DNA of 64,000 nucleotides from Pseudomonas hormoni (GTDB taxonomy: Bacteria > Pseudomonadota > Gammaproteobacteria > Pseudomonadales > Pseudomonadaceae). A model generated the notes under the pieces. The model saw only the letters and a list, made by a program, of their open reading frames with translations, did no database searches and had not been told where the DNA came from. Of this stretch, positions 26,163 to 37,537 are shown piece by piece. Where the stretch lies: assembly GCF_018502625.1 (NCBI RefSeq), contig NZ_CP075566.1, forward strand, positions 1,121,001-1,185,000, in the 5' to 3' direction. Made by a program: the position numbers and the translations under genes. Position 1 is the stretch's first letter, and every line of letters starts with the position of its first letter.

Positions 26163-27497
26163 TTACGATTCGGTGTGGCCGCTGATGCGCTGGCCCCAGG
26201 CCTTGGCGGTGGCGCAAAGCTGTTCTTCATCCAGACGGGTCAGGCGACGGTCGTCGAGCAGTTGCTTGCCTCCCACCCAAAGGTGTTTCACACAGTCGCG
26301 ACCGGTGGCGTATATAAGCTGCGAAACCGGGTCGTAGACCGGTTGCTGCGCCAGGCCGGAAAGGTCGAACGCGACCATGTCCGCGACTTTGCCGATTTCC
26401 AGCGAGCCGACCTCCGCCTCGATCCCCAGCGCCCGGGCGCCATTGAGCGTGGCCATGCGCAGGGCGCGATGGGCGTCCAGCGCGGTGGCCGAGCCGGCGA
26501 CGGCCTTGGCGAGCAATGCGGCGGTGCGGGTTTCGCCGAGCAGGTCGAGGTCATTGTTGCTGGCCGCGCCGTCGGTGCCGACGGCCACGTTGACGCCCGC
26601 CTGCCACAAACGCTCCACGGGGCAGAAACCGCTGGCCAGCTTCAGGTTCGACTCCGGGCAATGAATCACATTGGTGTTGCTTTCTACTAGCATCACCAGG
26701 TCTTCATCGCTGATCTGAGTCATGTGAACCGCCTGGAAGCGCGGGCCCAACAGGCCCAGGCGCGCAAGTCGGGCCAACGGGCGTTCGCCGTGCTGCTCGA
26801 CCGCCTGCTGCACTTCGAAGGCTGTTTCGTGGACGTGCATGTGAATCGACGCGTCCAGCTCTTCGGCGATCACCCGGATTTTCTCCAGGTTTTCGTCGCC
26901 CACGGTGTAAGGCGCGTGGGGGCCGAAGGTGACTTTGATGCGCTCGTGGTGCTTGAGATCGTTGAACAGTTCGACGCCCTGACGAATGGCTTCGTCCGCC
27001 GTGCTGGCGCCCGGGATCGGGAAATCGAGGATCGGAATCGCGATTTGCGCGCGTATGCCACTGTTATGCACACGTTCGCTGGCAACCTTCGGGAAGAAAT
27101 ACATGTCAGAGAAGCAAGTGATGCCACCTTTGATCTGTTCGGCGATGGCAAGGTCGGTGCCGTCGCGTACAAAGGCTTCATCGACCCACTTGGCTTCGGC
27201 GGGCCAGATGTGGTTTTCCAGCCAGGTCATCAGCGGCAGATCGTCTGCCAGGCCGCGGAACAGTGTCATCGCCGCGTGCCCGTGAGCATTGATCAGGCCG
27301 GGGCTGAGCAGCATGTCCGGCAGTTCGCGGACTTCGGTTGCGCCCAGTTTCAGCGCAGCCGCGCGCGGGCCGATAAAGGCAATGCGCCCGTCGCGGATGC
27401 CCAGGCCGTGCTCTTTGAGGACAACGCCAGCGGGTTCGACGGGTACCAGCCAGGTCGGCAGCAATAACAGGTCGAGCGCAGCTGCAGTGTTCGGCAT
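26163..27497 (-). CDS. 5'-methylthioadenosine/S-adenosylhomocysteine deaminase (TRZ/ATZ family)
   Basis: 444-residue amidohydrolase. Metal ligands: [13 protein letters not shown] (HxH at about 71-73), [10 protein letters not shown] and [16 protein letters not shown] (Asp). The P. aeruginosa orthologue at this position has been described as a methylthioadenosine deaminase making methylthioinosine. It is divergent from mtnA, which belongs to the same methionine-salvage area. Specific activity is assigned from synteny and family resemblance; other TRZ/ATZ substrates are possible. Confidence 0.85.
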   Translation of the reverse strand: MPNTAAALDLLLLPTWLVPVEPAGVVLKEHGLGIRDGRIAFIGPRAAALKLGATEVRELPDMLLSPGLINAHGHAAMTLFRGLADDLPLMTWLENHIWPAEAKWVDEAFVRDGTDLAIAEQIKGGITCFSDMYFFPKVASERVHNSGIRAQIAIPILDFPIPGASTADEAIRQGVELFNDLKHHERIKVTFGPHAPYTVGDENLEKIRVIAEELDASIHMHVHETAFEVQQAVEQHGERPLARLARLGLLGPRFQAVHMTQISDEDLVMLVESNTNVIHCPESNLKLASGFCPVERLWQAGVNVAVGTDGAASNNDLDLLGETRTAALLAKAVAGSATALDAHRALRMATLNGARALGIEAEVGSLEIGKVADMVAFDLSGLAQQPVYDPVSQLIYATGRDCVKHLWVGGKQLLDDRRLTRLDEEQLCATAKAWGQRISGHTES

Positions 27498-27566
27498 CGA
27501 GAGTCGGTTCCAGTGCTTTTGTAAAGGATGGCGAAGTATACCCGAGCGTCTTCGCGGGGGGATCGC

Positions 27567-27572
27567 TATAAT
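27567..27572 (+). promoter_or_regulatory. Consensus -10 box of mtnA
   Basis: TATAAT 33 bases before the mtnA ATG, in the short gap shared with the divergent deaminase gene. No good -35 is seen at 16-18 bases upstream, so confidence is limited. Confidence 0.55.
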
Positions 27573-27604
27573 CGGCCGCTTTGTTACTGAGTACGGGGTG
27601 TGGG

Positions 27605-28681
27605 ATGCGCGATCGACTGTTGGCTGCGGAGAAGGTGAAGGCCATCGATTGGCGTGATGGCGCCCTGTACCTGCTGGATCAGCGTGTTTTGCCGTTCGAG
27701 GAAACCTGGATTGCCTACGCCAGCGCTGCTGGCGTGGCCGAGGCCATTCGTTCGATGGTGGTGCGCGGCGCGCCGGCGATTGGCATCAGTGCTGCGTATG
27801 CCATGGTGCTGGCAGCCCGCGCCCGTATTGCCGAGGGCGGTGACTGGCAGGCCGCGTGGGAAGAGGATTATGCGTTGCTGGCCGATTCCCGGCCAACGGC
27901 AGTGAATCTGTTCTGGGCCTTGAGTCGCATGCGTGACCGCCTGGATCGCCTCAAGGGCGATGCCGACCCTCTGGCGGCGCTGGAAGCGGAGGCCATTGCC
28001 ATTCACGAAAGTGATCGCGAAGCCAACCTGACGATGGCACAACTGGGTGTGGACCTGATCCGCAAGCATCAGGGCAACGCGCAGGCGATCCTGACCCACT
28101 GCAACACCGGCGCGCTGGCCACCGGCGGTTTCGGTACGGCGCTGGGCGTCATTCGCGGGGCGTTCATCGAAGGCATGGTCGAGCGCGTGTATGCCGATGA
28201 AACCCGTCCGTGGCTGCAAGGTTCGCGCCTGACGGCGTGGGAACTGGCCAACGAAGGCATTCCCGTGACCCTCAATGCCGACTCCGCCGCCGCCCATATC
28301 ATGAAGACCAAAGGCATTACCTGGGTCATCGTCGGCGCCGACCGGATCACCGCCAATGGTGATGTGGCCAACAAGATCGGTACTTATCAACTGGCGGTGA
28401 ACGCCATGCACCACGGCGTGCGCTTCATGGTGGTGGCGCCCAGTTCGACCATCGACATGAACCTGGCCAGTGGCGACGACATTCCGATTGAAGAGCGTGA
28501 CGGCCGCGAGTTGCTGGAAGTCGGCGGCAAGCGGGTCGGGGCGGATGTGGATGCGTTCAATCCGGTGTTCGATGTGACGCCTGCGGACTTGATCGATGCG
28601 ATCGTTACGGAAAAAGGCATCGTCGAACGTCCGGACACGGCGAAGATGGCGCAGTTGATGTGCCGCAAGCGTCTGCATTGA
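27605..28681 (+). CDS. mtnA: Methylthioribose-1-phosphate isomerase
   Basis: 358 residues. Isomerises 5-methylthioribose-1-phosphate to methylthioribulose-1-phosphate in methionine salvage. eIF2B-related fold with [28 protein letters not shown] (catalytic Cys) and [25 protein letters not shown] segment (catalytic Asp). The ATG at 27605 follows GGGGTGTGGG; the frame also opens at a TTG 24 bases earlier. No mtnP lies nearby; the divergent deaminase suggests the MTA-to-methylthioinosine route feeds this step. Confidence 0.94.
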   Translation: MRDRLLAAEKVKAIDWRDGALYLLDQRVLPFEETWIAYASAAGVAEAIRSMVVRGAPAIGISAAYAMVLAARARIAEGGDWQAAWEEDYALLADSRPTAVNLFWALSRMRDRLDRLKGDADPLAALEAEAIAIHESDREANLTMAQLGVDLIRKHQGNAQAILTHCNTGALATGGFGTALGVIRGAFIEGMVERVYADETRPWLQGSRLTAWELANEGIPVTLNADSAAAHIMKTKGITWVIVGADRITANGDVANKIGTYQLAVNAMHHGVRFMVVAPSSTIDMNLASGDDIPIEERDGRELLEVGGKRVGADVDAFNPVFDVTPADLIDAIVTEKGIVERPDTAKMAQLMCRKRLH

Positions 28682-29107
28682 GGACGTCCGGCGCCTTGTG
28701 AATCGCCATCGCCAGCAGGCTGGCTCCCACAGGTTTTGTGATCGACACCGATCAAGTGGGAGCCAGCCTGCTGGCGATGAGGCCCTCAAAGTCAATAAAC
28801 ATCGGTAATTCAGCTGCCAATTCTGCATTCGGAGCGGCTCTAAGCCCCTCTCGTCCCCGTTAAGCCTGCCATCAGTCAACTAACTACACTCCATGCGCAT
28901 CTGGGGGATAGGTGCGTGGCGGCTCTTGTGATAACATCCGGCGGTTTCCAAGGTAGCCCGATATGGCTGCCTTTACTGCGCAGATCCATGGCATAACTCG
29001 TTGATTTGTCGTAAGTCGGTGCATTGGCACTTAGCCTGCATCGGCGAGCTTCGTTCGTCCCATATGGATGTGACGAAGTTTCACCAGAAAAAGGAATCAG
29101 GCTTCTC
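28682..29107. other. Intergenic region upstream of gyrA (426 bp)
   Basis: Holds the REP doublet at 28707-28779 and then about 330 bases that must contain the gyrA promoter. I see no confident -35/-10 pair; no ORF of quality starts here. Confidence 0.6.
28707..28779. repeat. REP doublet, CAGCAGGCTGGC variant
   Basis: Arms 28707-28730 (CATCGCCAGCAGGCTGGCTC...) and 28756-28779 are perfect inverted copies of 24 bases. Variant in which the inner CTCGCGA of the common type is CTGGCGA. Confidence 0.9.
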
Positions 29108-31762
29108 ATGGGCGAACTGGCCAAAGAAATCCTCCCGGTCAATATCGAAGACGAGCTGAAGCAGTCCTACCTCGACTACGCGATGAGCGTAATTGTCGGG
29201 CGGGCACTGCCGGATGCGCGCGATGGCTTGAAGCCCGTGCACCGGCGTGTGCTGTTCGCGATGAGCGAGCTGGGCAACGACTTCAACAAGCCGTACAAGA
29301 AATCTGCCCGTGTTGTCGGTGACGTGATCGGTAAGTATCACCCGCACGGTGATACCGCGGTGTACGACACCATCGTTCGGATGGCGCAGCCATTCTCGCT
29401 GCGCTACCTGCTGGTAGACGGTCAAGGCAACTTCGGTTCGGTGGACGGCGACAACGCCGCGGCCATGCGATACACCGAAGTGCGCATGACCAAGCTGGCG
29501 CACGAGCTGCTGGCCGACCTGCATAAAGAAACCGTGGACTGGGTGCCGAACTACGACGGCACCGAAATGATCCCGGCGGTCATGCCGACCCGTATTCCCA
29601 ACCTGCTGGTCAACGGCTCCAGCGGTATCGCCGTGGGCATGGCGACCAACATTCCGCCGCACAACCTCGGTGAAGTCATCGACGGTTGCCTGGCACTCAT
29701 CGACAACCCCGAGTTGACCATCGATGAGCTGATGCAATACATCCCCGGTCCGGACTTCCCGACCGCCGCGATCATCAACGGTCGCGCCGGTATCATCGAA
29801 GCCTACCGCACCGGTCGCGGCCGCATTTACATGCGCGCCCGCTCGATGATCGAAGACATCGACAAGGTCGGTGGGCGTCAGCAGATCGTCATCACCGAAC
29901 TCCCTTACCAGCTGAACAAGGCCCGTCTGATCGAGAAGATCGCCGAGCTGGTAAAAGAGAAGAAACTCGAAGGCATCACCGAACTGCGCGACGAGTCCGA
30001 CAAGGACGGTATGCGCGTCGTCATCGAACTGCGTCGTGGCGAAGTGCCTGAGGTGATCCTCAACAACCTCTACGCCCAGACCCAGCTGCAAGCGGTGTTC
30101 GGTATCAACATCGTCGCGCTGATCGATGGCCGTCCGCGGATCCTGAACCTAAAGGACCTGCTGGAAGCCTTCGTTCGTCACCGTCGCGAAGTCGTTACCC
30201 GTCGTACCGTGTTCGAGCTGCGTAAAGCCCGCGAACGTGGCCACATTCTGGAAGGTCAAGCGGTTGCCCTGTCGAACATCGACCCGGTCATCGCCCTGAT
30301 CAAGGCCTCGCCGACGCCGTCGGAAGCCAAGGAAGCGCTGATCAAGACCGCGTGGGAATCTTCCGCCGTGGTCGCGATGGTTGAACGCGCCGGCGCTGAC
30401 TCGTGCCGTCCAGAGACACTGGACCCGCAATACGGTCTGCGCGAAGGCAAGTACTTCCTGTCGCCGGAACAGGCGCAAGCCATTCTGGAACTGCGTCTGC
30501 ACCGTCTGACCGGTCTGGAACACGAAAAGCTGCTGGCCGAGTATCAAGAGATCCTCAACCAGATCGGCGAGCTGATCCGCATCCTCAGCAGCGCCACGCG
30601 CTTGATGGAAGTGATCCGCGAAGAGCTGGAAGTGATCCGCGCCGAATACGGCGACGTGCGTCGCACCGAGATTCTCGATGCCCGTCTCGACCTGACGCTG
30701 GGTGACATGATCCCGGAAGAAGAGCGCGTCGTGACCATTTCCCACGGTGGCTACGCCAAGACCCAGCCATTGGCTGCGTACCAGGCCCAGCGTCGTGGCG
30801 GTAAAGGCAAATCGGCTACCGGCGTCAAGGATGAGGACTACATCGCTCACCTGCTGGTCGCCAACAGCCACACCACGCTGTTGCTGTTCTCCAGCAAAGG
30901 CAAGGTGTACTGGCTGAAAACCTACGAAATTCCGGAAGCGTCCCGCGCTGCCCGTGGTCGTCCGTTGGTCAACCTGCTGCCGCTGGACAGTGATGAATAC
31001 ATCACCACCATGCTGCCGGTCGAGGAGTACACCGAAGGTCACTTCATCTTCATGGCTACCGCCAAAGGCACCGTGAAGAAGACCCCGCTGGAATCCTTCA
31101 GTCGTCAACGCAGCGTCGGCTTGATCGCGCTGGAGCTGGATGAAGGTGACGTACTGATCTCTGCCGCCATTACCGATGGCGATCGCGAAGTCATGCTGTT
31201 CTCCGACGGCGGCAAGGTCACTCGCTTCAAGGAAACCGACGTTCGCGCCATGGGCCGTACCGCTCGCGGTGTCCGCGGCATGCGTCTGCCGGAAGGCCAG
31301 AAGCTGATTTCCATGCTGATCCCGGAAGAAGGCAGCCAGATCCTCACCGCTTCAGCCCGTGGTTTCGGCAAGCGCACGGCGATCACCGAGTTCCCTGAGT
31401 ACAAGCGTGGCGGTCAGGGCGTTATCGCCATGGTCAGCAACGACCGTAACGGCCGTCTGGTCGGCGCGGTTCAAGTGCTCGATGGCGAGGAAATCATGCT
31501 GATTTCCGACCAGGGTACTTTGGTTCGTACCCGTGTCGACGAAGTCTCCAGCCTGGGTCGTAACACCCAGGGCGTGACCCTGATCAAGCTGGCCAGCGAT
31601 GAAACGCTGGTAGGCCTGGAGCGGGTTCAGGAGCCGTCGGAAGTCGAAGGCGAAGAGCTGGAAGGTGAAGAGGGCGCAGTGTTCGACGGTGAAGTGGTGA
31701 TCGACGACGTTGTTGAAGACCAGCAGCTCGACGCCGCCGCTGACGAAGAACCGCAAGAGTAA
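29108..31762 (+). CDS. gyrA: DNA gyrase subunit A
   Basis: 884-residue subunit of the supercoiling type II topoisomerase, cutting DNA through Tyr122 (RYTEVRM). The quinolone-sensitive segment [15 protein letters not shown] has Thr83 and Asp87, which is the wild-type form in Pseudomonas. Six C-terminal beta-pinwheel blades follow ([10 protein letters not shown] is the GyrA box), and the tail is acidic (many Glu/Asp after about residue 840). The start at 29108 gives [14 protein letters not shown] is 12 bases upstream. The frame extends further upstream without support. First gene of the region leading to serC-pheA. Confidence 0.98.
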   Translation: MGELAKEILPVNIEDELKQSYLDYAMSVIVGRALPDARDGLKPVHRRVLFAMSELGNDFNKPYKKSARVVGDVIGKYHPHGDTAVYDTIVRMAQPFSLRYLLVDGQGNFGSVDGDNAAAMRYTEVRMTKLAHELLADLHKETVDWVPNYDGTEMIPAVMPTRIPNLLVNGSSGIAVGMATNIPPHNLGEVIDGCLALIDNPELTIDELMQYIPGPDFPTAAIINGRAGIIEAYRTGRGRIYMRARSMIEDIDKVGGRQQIVITELPYQLNKARLIEKIAELVKEKKLEGITELRDESDKDGMRVVIELRRGEVPEVILNNLYAQTQLQAVFGINIVALIDGRPRILNLKDLLEAFVRHRREVVTRRTVFELRKARERGHILEGQAVALSNIDPVIALIKASPTPSEAKEALIKTAWESSAVVAMVERAGADSCRPETLDPQYGLREGKYFLSPEQAQAILELRLHRLTGLEHEKLLAEYQEILNQIGELIRILSSATRLMEVIREELEVIRAEYGDVRRTEILDARLDLTLGDMIPEEERVVTISHGGYAKTQPLAAYQAQRRGGKGKSATGVKDEDYIAHLLVANSHTTLLLFSSKGKVYWLKTYEIPEASRAARGRPLVNLLPLDSDEYITTMLPVEEYTEGHFIFMATAKGTVKKTPLESFSRQRSVGLIALELDEGDVLISAAITDGDREVMLFSDGGKVTRFKETDVRAMGRTARGVRGMRLPEGQKLISMLIPEEGSQILTASARGFGKRTAITEFPEYKRGGQGVIAMVSNDRNGRLVGAVQVLDGEEIMLISDQGTLVRTRVDEVSSLGRNTQGVTLIKLASDETLVGLERVQEPSEVEGEELEGEEGAVFDGEVVIDDVVEDQQLDAAADEEPQE

Positions 31763-31773
31763 GCGGACAAACA

Positions 31774-31806
31774 GGGGGCGGATGAAAATTCGCCCCCTTG
31801 TTGTTT
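31774..31806 (+). terminator. gyrA intrinsic terminator
   Basis: GGGGGCG (31774-31780) / CGCCCCC (31791-31797), 10-base loop, followed by TTGTTGTTT, starting 12 bases after the gyrA stop. Confidence 0.88.
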
Positions 31807-31842
31807 GTACATTATGAAATATCGATACCTATGGGGATCCCA

Positions 31843-31929
31843 TGTGGGAGCGAGCCTGCTCGCGATGCAGGCGACGCGGTATGTCTGAAGCACCGCGCTG
31901 ATGCAATCGCGAGCAGGCTCGCTCCCACA
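31843..31929. repeat. REP doublet, GAGCGAGCCTGCTCGCGA type
   Basis: Arms 31843-31869 and 31903-31929 begin TGTGGGAGCGAGCCTGCTCG from either side. Located between the gyrA terminator and the serC start. Confidence 0.9.
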
Positions 31930-31998
31930 AATGTTTCAGCAGGGCCCCGTGTCGACTGATAATGCGATTGATACCACCAAATCAGAGCGAGATTGGAT

Positions 31999-33084
31999 GT
32001 GAGCAAGAGAGCCTATAACTTCTGTGCCGGTCCTGCGGCACTTCCCGAAGCTGTCCTGCAGCGCGCCCAGGGTGAACTCCTTGATTGGCACGGCAAGGGC
32101 CTCTCGGTCATGGAAATGAGCCATCGCAGCGATGAGTTCGTGTCCATTGCGACCAAGGCCGAACAGGATCTGCGTGATCTGCTGAATATCCCCTCGAACT
32201 ATAAAGTTCTGTTCCTGCAAGGCGGCGCCAGCCAGCAATTCGCTCAGATCCCTCTGAACCTGTTGCCGGAAAGCGGCACTGCCGACTATATCGATACCGG
32301 TATCTGGTCGCAGAAAGCCATCGAAGAAGCTTCGCGCTACGGTAACGTCAACGTCGCCGCCACCGCCAAGCCTTACGACTATTTCGCTATCCCCGGTCAG
32401 AACGAATGGAAGCTGTCGAAAGACGCGGCCTACGTTCACTACGCACCGAACGAAACCATTGGTGGTCTGGAATTCAACTGGGTCCCGGAAACCGGTGACG
32501 TTCCGTTGGTCGCCGACATGTCCTCGGACATCCTCTCGCGTCCGATCGATGTTTCGCGCTTCGGCATGATCTACGCCGGCGCCCAGAAAAACATCGGCCC
32601 GAGCGGCATCGTTGTGAACATCGTTCGCGAAGACCTGCTGGGGCATGCCCGCTCCCTGTGCCCGACCATGCTCAACTACAAGGTCGCGGCCGATAACGGC
32701 TCGATGTACAACACCCCGCCAACCCTGGCCTGGTACCTGTCCGGCCTGGTGTTCGAGTGGCTGAAAGAGCAGGGTGGTGTCGAAGCCATCGGCAAGCTCA
32801 ACGAAGTGAAACAGCGCACGCTGTACGACTTCATCGATGCCAGCGGCCTCTACAGCAACCCGATCAACAAGTCCGACCGCTCGTGGATGAACGTACCGTT
32901 CCGTCTGGCTGACGATCGTCTCGACAAGCCATTCCTGGCCGGTGCCGACGAGCGTGGCCTGCTGAACCTCAAGGGTCACCGTTCCGTGGGCGGCATGCGC
33001 GCCTCCATCTATAACGCCGTCGACATCGTTGCGGTCAACGCACTGGTTTCGTACATGGCAGAGTTCGAGAAGGAACACGGCTAA
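31999..33084 (+). CDS. serC: Phosphoserine aminotransferase
   Basis: 361-residue PLP enzyme converting 3-phosphohydroxypyruvate to phosphoserine, also acting in pyridoxine synthesis. GAQKNIGPSG carries PLP Lys197; the N-terminus YNFCAGPAALPEAVL is diagnostic. The start is GTG at 31999 (MSKRAYNF), fitting the family; a TTG six bases earlier is in frame but unlikely. The stop overlaps the pheA ATG (TAATG), so serine and aromatic synthesis are coupled. Confidence 0.96.
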   Translation: MSKRAYNFCAGPAALPEAVLQRAQGELLDWHGKGLSVMEMSHRSDEFVSIATKAEQDLRDLLNIPSNYKVLFLQGGASQQFAQIPLNLLPESGTADYIDTGIWSQKAIEEASRYGNVNVAATAKPYDYFAIPGQNEWKLSKDAAYVHYAPNETIGGLEFNWVPETGDVPLVADMSSDILSRPIDVSRFGMIYAGAQKNIGPSGIVVNIVREDLLGHARSLCPTMLNYKVAADNGSMYNTPPTLAWYLSGLVFEWLKEQGGVEAIGKLNEVKQRTLYDFIDASGLYSNPINKSDRSWMNVPFRLADDRLDKPFLAGADERGLLNLKGHRSVGGMRASIYNAVDIVAVNALVSYMAEFEKEHG

Positions 33085-34178
33085 TGTCTGAGCAAGAACT
33101 CAAGGCACTGCGCCTGCGCATTGATGCCCTGGACGAAAAAGTCCTGGAGCTGATCAGTGAGCGCGCACGTTGCGCCCAGGAAGTTGCGCGAGTAAAGATG
33201 GCCTCGCTGGCCGAAGGCGAAGTGCCGGTGTTCTATCGTCCTGAGCGTGAAGCTCAGGTGCTCAAGCGTGTGATGGAGCGCAATCAGGGTCCGCTGGGCA
33301 ACGAAGAGATGGCGCGGTTGTTCCGCGAAATCATGTCCTCGTGCCTGGCTCTCGAGCAACCGCTGAAAGTGGCTTACCTCGGTCCTGAAGGCACCTTCAC
33401 TCAAGCCGCGGCCATGAAGCACTTCGGTCATGCCGTTATCAGCAAGCCGATGGCGGCGATCGACGAGGTGTTCCGCGAGGTGGCGGCCGGTGCGGTAAAC
33501 TTTGGCGTAGTCCCGGTGGAAAACTCCACCGAGGGTGCGGTCAACCACACCCTCGACAGCTTCCTCGAACACGACATGGTCATCTGTGGCGAAGTCGAGT
33601 TGCGGATTCACCACCACTTGCTGGTCGGTGAAAACACCAAGACCGACAGCATCAGCCGCATCTATTCCCACGCCCAGTCGCTGGCCCAGTGCCGCAAGTG
33701 GCTGGATGCACACTACCCGAATGTCGAGCGCGTGGCGGTTTCGAGCAATGCCGAAGCGGCGAAGCGGGTCAAAGGTGAGTGGAACTCGGCGGCCATTGCC
33801 GGCGACATGGCTGCAGGCTTGTACGGGCTGACCCGTCTGGCCGAGAAAATCGAGGATCGCCCGGACAACTCCACGCGATTCCTGATGATCGGCAGCCAGG
33901 AAGTGCCGCCGACCGGCGACGACAAGACCTCGATCATTGTGTCGATGAGCAACAAACCCGGCGCGCTTCACGAGTTGCTGGTGCCGTTCCACGACAATGG
34001 CATCGACCTGACGCGAATCGAGACGCGTCCTTCGCGCAGCGGTAAATGGACCTACGTGTTCTTTATCGACTTCGTCGGCCACCACCGCGATCCACTGGTA
34101 AAAGGTGTGCTGGAAAAAATCAGTCAGGAAGCAGTGGCACTTAAAGTGTTGGGTTCCTACCCGAAAGCCGTTCTCTAA
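33084..34178 (+). CDS. pheA: Chorismate mutase / prephenate dehydratase (P-protein)
   Basis: 364 residues with three domains: AroQ chorismate mutase (about 1-90; LRLRIDALDEKVLELISERA), prephenate dehydratase (about 97-275; VAYLGPEGTFTQAA and the ENSTEGAVN segment with catalytic Thr-type motif NSTRFLMIG), and a C-terminal ACT domain (about 285-360; NKPGALHELLVPFHDNGIDL with the ESRP-like ETRPSRSGKW) that binds phenylalanine for feedback. It makes phenylpyruvate from chorismate. Overlaps serC and is 10 bases from hisC. Confidence 0.97.
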   Translation: MSEQELKALRLRIDALDEKVLELISERARCAQEVARVKMASLAEGEVPVFYRPEREAQVLKRVMERNQGPLGNEEMARLFREIMSSCLALEQPLKVAYLGPEGTFTQAAAMKHFGHAVISKPMAAIDEVFREVAAGAVNFGVVPVENSTEGAVNHTLDSFLEHDMVICGEVELRIHHHLLVGENTKTDSISRIYSHAQSLAQCRKWLDAHYPNVERVAVSSNAEAAKRVKGEWNSAAIAGDMAAGLYGLTRLAEKIEDRPDNSTRFLMIGSQEVPPTGDDKTSIIVSMSNKPGALHELLVPFHDNGIDLTRIETRPSRSGKWTYVFFIDFVGHHRDPLVKGVLEKISQEAVALKVLGSYPKAVL

Positions 34179-34188
34179 GGGGTAGCAA

Positions 34189-35301
34189 ATGAGTGGCAAC
34201 TTCCTCGCTCTGGCACAGCCAGGCGTGCAACAACTCTCGCCTTACGTTCCGGGCAAACCTGTGGACGAACTGGCGCGCGAGCTGAATATCGATCCGGCCA
34301 GCATCGTCAAGCTGGCGAGCAACGAAAACCCGTTGGGCGCCAGTCCGAAGGCGCTGGCGGCGATTCGTGAAGAGCTGGCCGAGCTGACCCGTTATCCGGA
34401 TGGCAACGGTTTTGCGCTCAAGACCCTGCTGGCCGACCACTGTCGCGTCGAGCTGAATCAGGTGACGCTGGGTAATGGCTCCAACGACATTCTGGAACTG
34501 GTCGCTCGCGCTTATTTGGCACCGGGTCTGAACGCGGTGTTCAGCGAGCATGCGTTTGCGGTCTATCCGATCGTCACGCAAGCCGTCGGCGCTACCGCCA
34601 AAGTGATTCCGGCCAAAGACTGGGGTCATGATCTGTCGGCCATGCTGGCTGCCATCGACGCCGATACCCGCGTGGTCTTCATCGCCAACCCGAACAACCC
34701 GACCGGAACCTGGTTTGGCGCCGAAGCGCTGGACGAGTTCCTGCAGGACGTTCCGGAACACGTGCTGGTGGTGCTGGACGAGGCCTACATCGAATACGCC
34801 GAAGGCAGCGACCTGCCGGATGGTCTCGACTACCTGGCGGCCTACCCGAATTTGCTGGTCTCGCGCACCTTCTCCAAGGCCTACGGCCTGGCGGCGCTGC
34901 GGGTCGGTTATGGCTTGTCCACCGCAGTGGTTGCCGATGTGCTGAACCGCGTGCGCCAGCCGTTCAACGTTAACAGCCTGGCCCTGGCCGCTGCCTGCGC
35001 TGCGTTGCAAGATGCCGACTACCTGGCTGAAAGCCGCCGCCTGAACGAAGCCGGCATGCAGCAGCTTGAAGCGGGTTTCCGCGAGCTGGGGCTGAGCTGG
35101 ATTCCGTCCAAGGGCAACTTCATCTGCGTCGATCTGGGTCGTGTGGCGGCCCCGGTTTTCCAAGGGTTGCTGCGTGAAGGCGTGATTGTGCGTCCAGTGG
35201 CCAACTACGGCATGCCGAACCACTTGCGCATCACCATCGGCCTGCCGGCGGAAAACAGCCGCTTCCTTGAGGCGCTGACCAAGGTTCTGGCTCGTGGTTG
35301 A
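34189..35301 (+). CDS. hisC: Histidinol-phosphate aminotransferase
   Basis: 370-residue fold-I PLP aminotransferase. NPNNPTGTW, DEAYIEY and SRTFSKAYGLAALRVGYG with PLP Lys230 are present. In this operon position (between pheA and tyrA-aroA) the Pseudomonas enzyme is called HisC2 and is thought to serve aromatic transamination as well as histidine synthesis; which dominates cannot be read here. GGGGTAGCAA precedes the ATG. The stop overlaps the start of the next gene by 8 bases. Confidence 0.95.
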   Translation: MSGNFLALAQPGVQQLSPYVPGKPVDELARELNIDPASIVKLASNENPLGASPKALAAIREELAELTRYPDGNGFALKTLLADHCRVELNQVTLGNGSNDILELVARAYLAPGLNAVFSEHAFAVYPIVTQAVGATAKVIPAKDWGHDLSAMLAAIDADTRVVFIANPNNPTGTWFGAEALDEFLQDVPEHVLVVLDEAYIEYAEGSDLPDGLDYLAAYPNLLVSRTFSKAYGLAALRVGYGLSTAVVADVLNRVRQPFNVNSLALAAACAALQDADYLAESRRLNEAGMQQLEAGFRELGLSWIPSKGNFICVDLGRVAAPVFQGLLREGVIVRPVANYGMPNHLRITIGLPAENSRFLEALTKVLARG

Positions 35302-37537
35302 TGTCACTGCTCTGCAATCTGCTGAACCTATGATCGGTCGCCTGGTGGTGGTCGGTCTGGGGCTGATTGGCGGTTCGTTTGCCAAGGGTTTGCGTGAAAG
35401 CGGCCTGTGTCGCGAAGTCGTCGGTGTCGATCTCGATCCGCAGTCGCGCAAGCTCGCGGTTGAATTGGGTGTGGTTGATCGCTGCGAAGAAGACCTCGCC
35501 GTCGCTTGTCAGGGCGCCGACGTGATTCAGCTGGCCGTGCCGATCCTGGCCATGGAAAAAATGCTCGGCCGCCTGGCCGGCATGGACCTTGGCCAAGCGA
35601 TTCTGACCGACGTCGGCAGCGCCAAAGGCAATGTCGTGCGCGCCGCGACCGAAGCGTTTGGCGGCATGCCGGCGCGTTTCGTGCCGGGCCATCCGATTGC
35701 CGGCTCGGAGCAGAGCGGGGTGGAAGCCTCCAATGCCGAACTGTTTCGTCGTCATAAAGTGATTTTGACACCGCTGGATCAAACCGATCCGGCAGCCTTG
35801 GCAGTGGTCGACCGTTTGTGGCGTGAACTGGGCGCCGATGTCGAGCACATGCAGGTCGAGCGCCACGATGAAGTGTTGGCGGCGACCAGCCATTTACCGC
35901 ACTTGCTGGCGTTCGGTTTGGTCGATTCATTGGCCAAGCGCAATGAAAACCTTGAGATCTTCCGTTACGCTGCCGGCGGTTTCCGCGATTTCACAAGAAT
36001 CGCGGGAAGCGACCCGGTCATGTGGCACGACATCTTCCTCGCCAACCGCGAAGCTGTCCTGCGCACACTCGATACATTTCGCAGCGACCTCGACGCCTTG
36101 CGCGACGCGGTCGATGCAGGGGATGGGCACCAATTGTTGGGCGTATTCACTCGCGCCCGGGTTGCCCGCGAACATTTCAGTAAAATCCTGGCCCGCCGGG
36201 CTTATGTGGACGCTATGAACTCCAACGACCTGATTTTCCTGGCACAACCTGGTGGCCGCCTGACTGGGCGGATTCGTGTACCGGGCGATAAATCGATTTC
36301 CCACCGTTCGATCATGCTCGGCTCCCTCGCCGAGGGCGTCACCGAAGTCGAAGGCTTTCTCGAGGGCGAAGACGCTCTGGCGACCTTGCAGGCCTTCCGC
36401 GACATGGGTGTCGTGATCGAAGGTCCGCACCATGGGCGCGTGACCATCCACGGCGTCGGCCTGCATGGCCTGAAGCCTGCACCGGGCCCGATCTATCTGG
36501 GCAACTCCGGCACCTCGATGCGTCTGCTGTCCGGCCTGTTGGCTGCGCAGAACTTCGACAGCACCTTGACCGGTGACGCCTCGCTGTCCAAGCGTCCGAT
36601 GAACCGCGTGGCCAATCCGCTGCGTGAAATGGGCGCCGTGATCGAGACCGCTGCAGAAGGTCGTCCGCCGATGATCATCCGTGGTGGCAACAAGCTCAAA
36701 GGCTTGACCTACACCATGCCGATGGCCAGCGCCCAGGTTAAATCCTGCCTGCTGCTGGCGGGGCTGTACGCCGAAGGCAAGACCACCGTCACCGAGCCTG
36801 CGCCAACCCGCGACCACACCGAGCGCATGCTGCGCGGCTTCGGCTACCCGGTCACCGTCAACGGCGCAACGGCGTCGGTCGAGTCCGGGCACAAGTTGAC
36901 CGCGACCCACATTGAAGTGCCGGGCGATATTTCGTCCTCGGCGTTCTTCCTGGTGGCGGCATCGATCGCCGAAGGTTCCGAGCTGGTGCTCGAGCACGTC
37001 GGCATCAACCCGACCCGTACCGGCGTCATCGACATCCTGCGCCTGATGGGGGCTGACATCACTCTGGAAAACCAGCGTGAAGTCGGCGGCGAGCCGGTAG
37101 CGGACCTGCGCGTACGCGCGGCTAAACTCAAAGGTATCGAGATTCCCGAAGCGCTGGTGCCCCTGGCCATCGACGAATTCCCGGTGCTGTTCGTGGCGGC
37201 GGCGTGTGCCGAAGGGCGCACCATCCTGCGCGGTGCAGAAGAGCTGCGAGTCAAGGAGTCGGACCGAATCCAGGTCATGGCCGATGGCTTGCTGGCGCTG
37301 GGCGTCAAATGCGAGCCGACCCCGGACGGCATCATCATCGACGGCGGCCTGATCGGCGGCGGCGAAGTGCACGGTCACGGCGATCACCGGATTGCCATGG
37401 CCTTCAGCGTTGCTTCCCTGCGCGCCACTGCACCGATCCGCATCCATGATTGCGCCAACGTCGCGACCTCGTTCCCGAACTTCCTGGCGTTGTGCGCTCA
37501 GGTCGGCATTCGTGTTGCACAAGAGGCTCAGTCGTGA
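35294..37537 (+). CDS. Fused prephenate dehydrogenase - EPSP synthase
   Basis: 747-residue fusion of TyrA and AroA. Residues 1 to about 300: NAD(P)-dependent cyclohexadienyl/prephenate dehydrogenase, with Rossmann [17 protein letters not shown] and [10 protein letters not shown]. After a short linker (about 300-315), EPSP synthase from about 316: [40 protein letters not shown] and [14 protein letters not shown]. The RPMNR and SAQVKS forms are typical of class II EPSP synthases. The start is GTG 35294 overlapping hisC, or ATG 35330 (MIGRLVVV). One chain thus acts before and after chorismate. Confidence 0.95.
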   Translation: MVDVTALQSAEPMIGRLVVVGLGLIGGSFAKGLRESGLCREVVGVDLDPQSRKLAVELGVVDRCEEDLAVACQGADVIQLAVPILAMEKMLGRLAGMDLGQAILTDVGSAKGNVVRAATEAFGGMPARFVPGHPIAGSEQSGVEASNAELFRRHKVILTPLDQTDPAALAVVDRLWRELGADVEHMQVERHDEVLAATSHLPHLLAFGLVDSLAKRNENLEIFRYAAGGFRDFTRIAGSDPVMWHDIFLANREAVLRTLDTFRSDLDALRDAVDAGDGHQLLGVFTRARVAREHFSKILARRAYVDAMNSNDLIFLAQPGGRLTGRIRVPGDKSISHRSIMLGSLAEGVTEVEGFLEGEDALATLQAFRDMGVVIEGPHHGRVTIHGVGLHGLKPAPGPIYLGNSGTSMRLLSGLLAAQNFDSTLTGDASLSKRPMNRVANPLREMGAVIETAAEGRPPMIIRGGNKLKGLTYTMPMASAQVKSCLLLAGLYAEGKTTVTEPAPTRDHTERMLRGFGYPVTVNGATASVESGHKLTATHIEVPGDISSSAFFLVAASIAEGSELVLEHVGINPTRTGVIDILRLMGADITLENQREVGGEPVADLRVRAAKLKGIEIPEALVPLAIDEFPVLFVAAACAEGRTILRGAEELRVKESDRIQVMADGLLALGVKCEPTPDGIIIDGGLIGGGEVHGHGDHRIAMAFSVASLRATAPIRIHDCANVATSFPNFLALCAQVGIRVAQEAQS

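Noticed and set aside
29350..29370. gyrA quinolone-resistance change at position 83
   Set aside because: Thr83 is the normal residue in Pseudomonas and Asp87 is intact.
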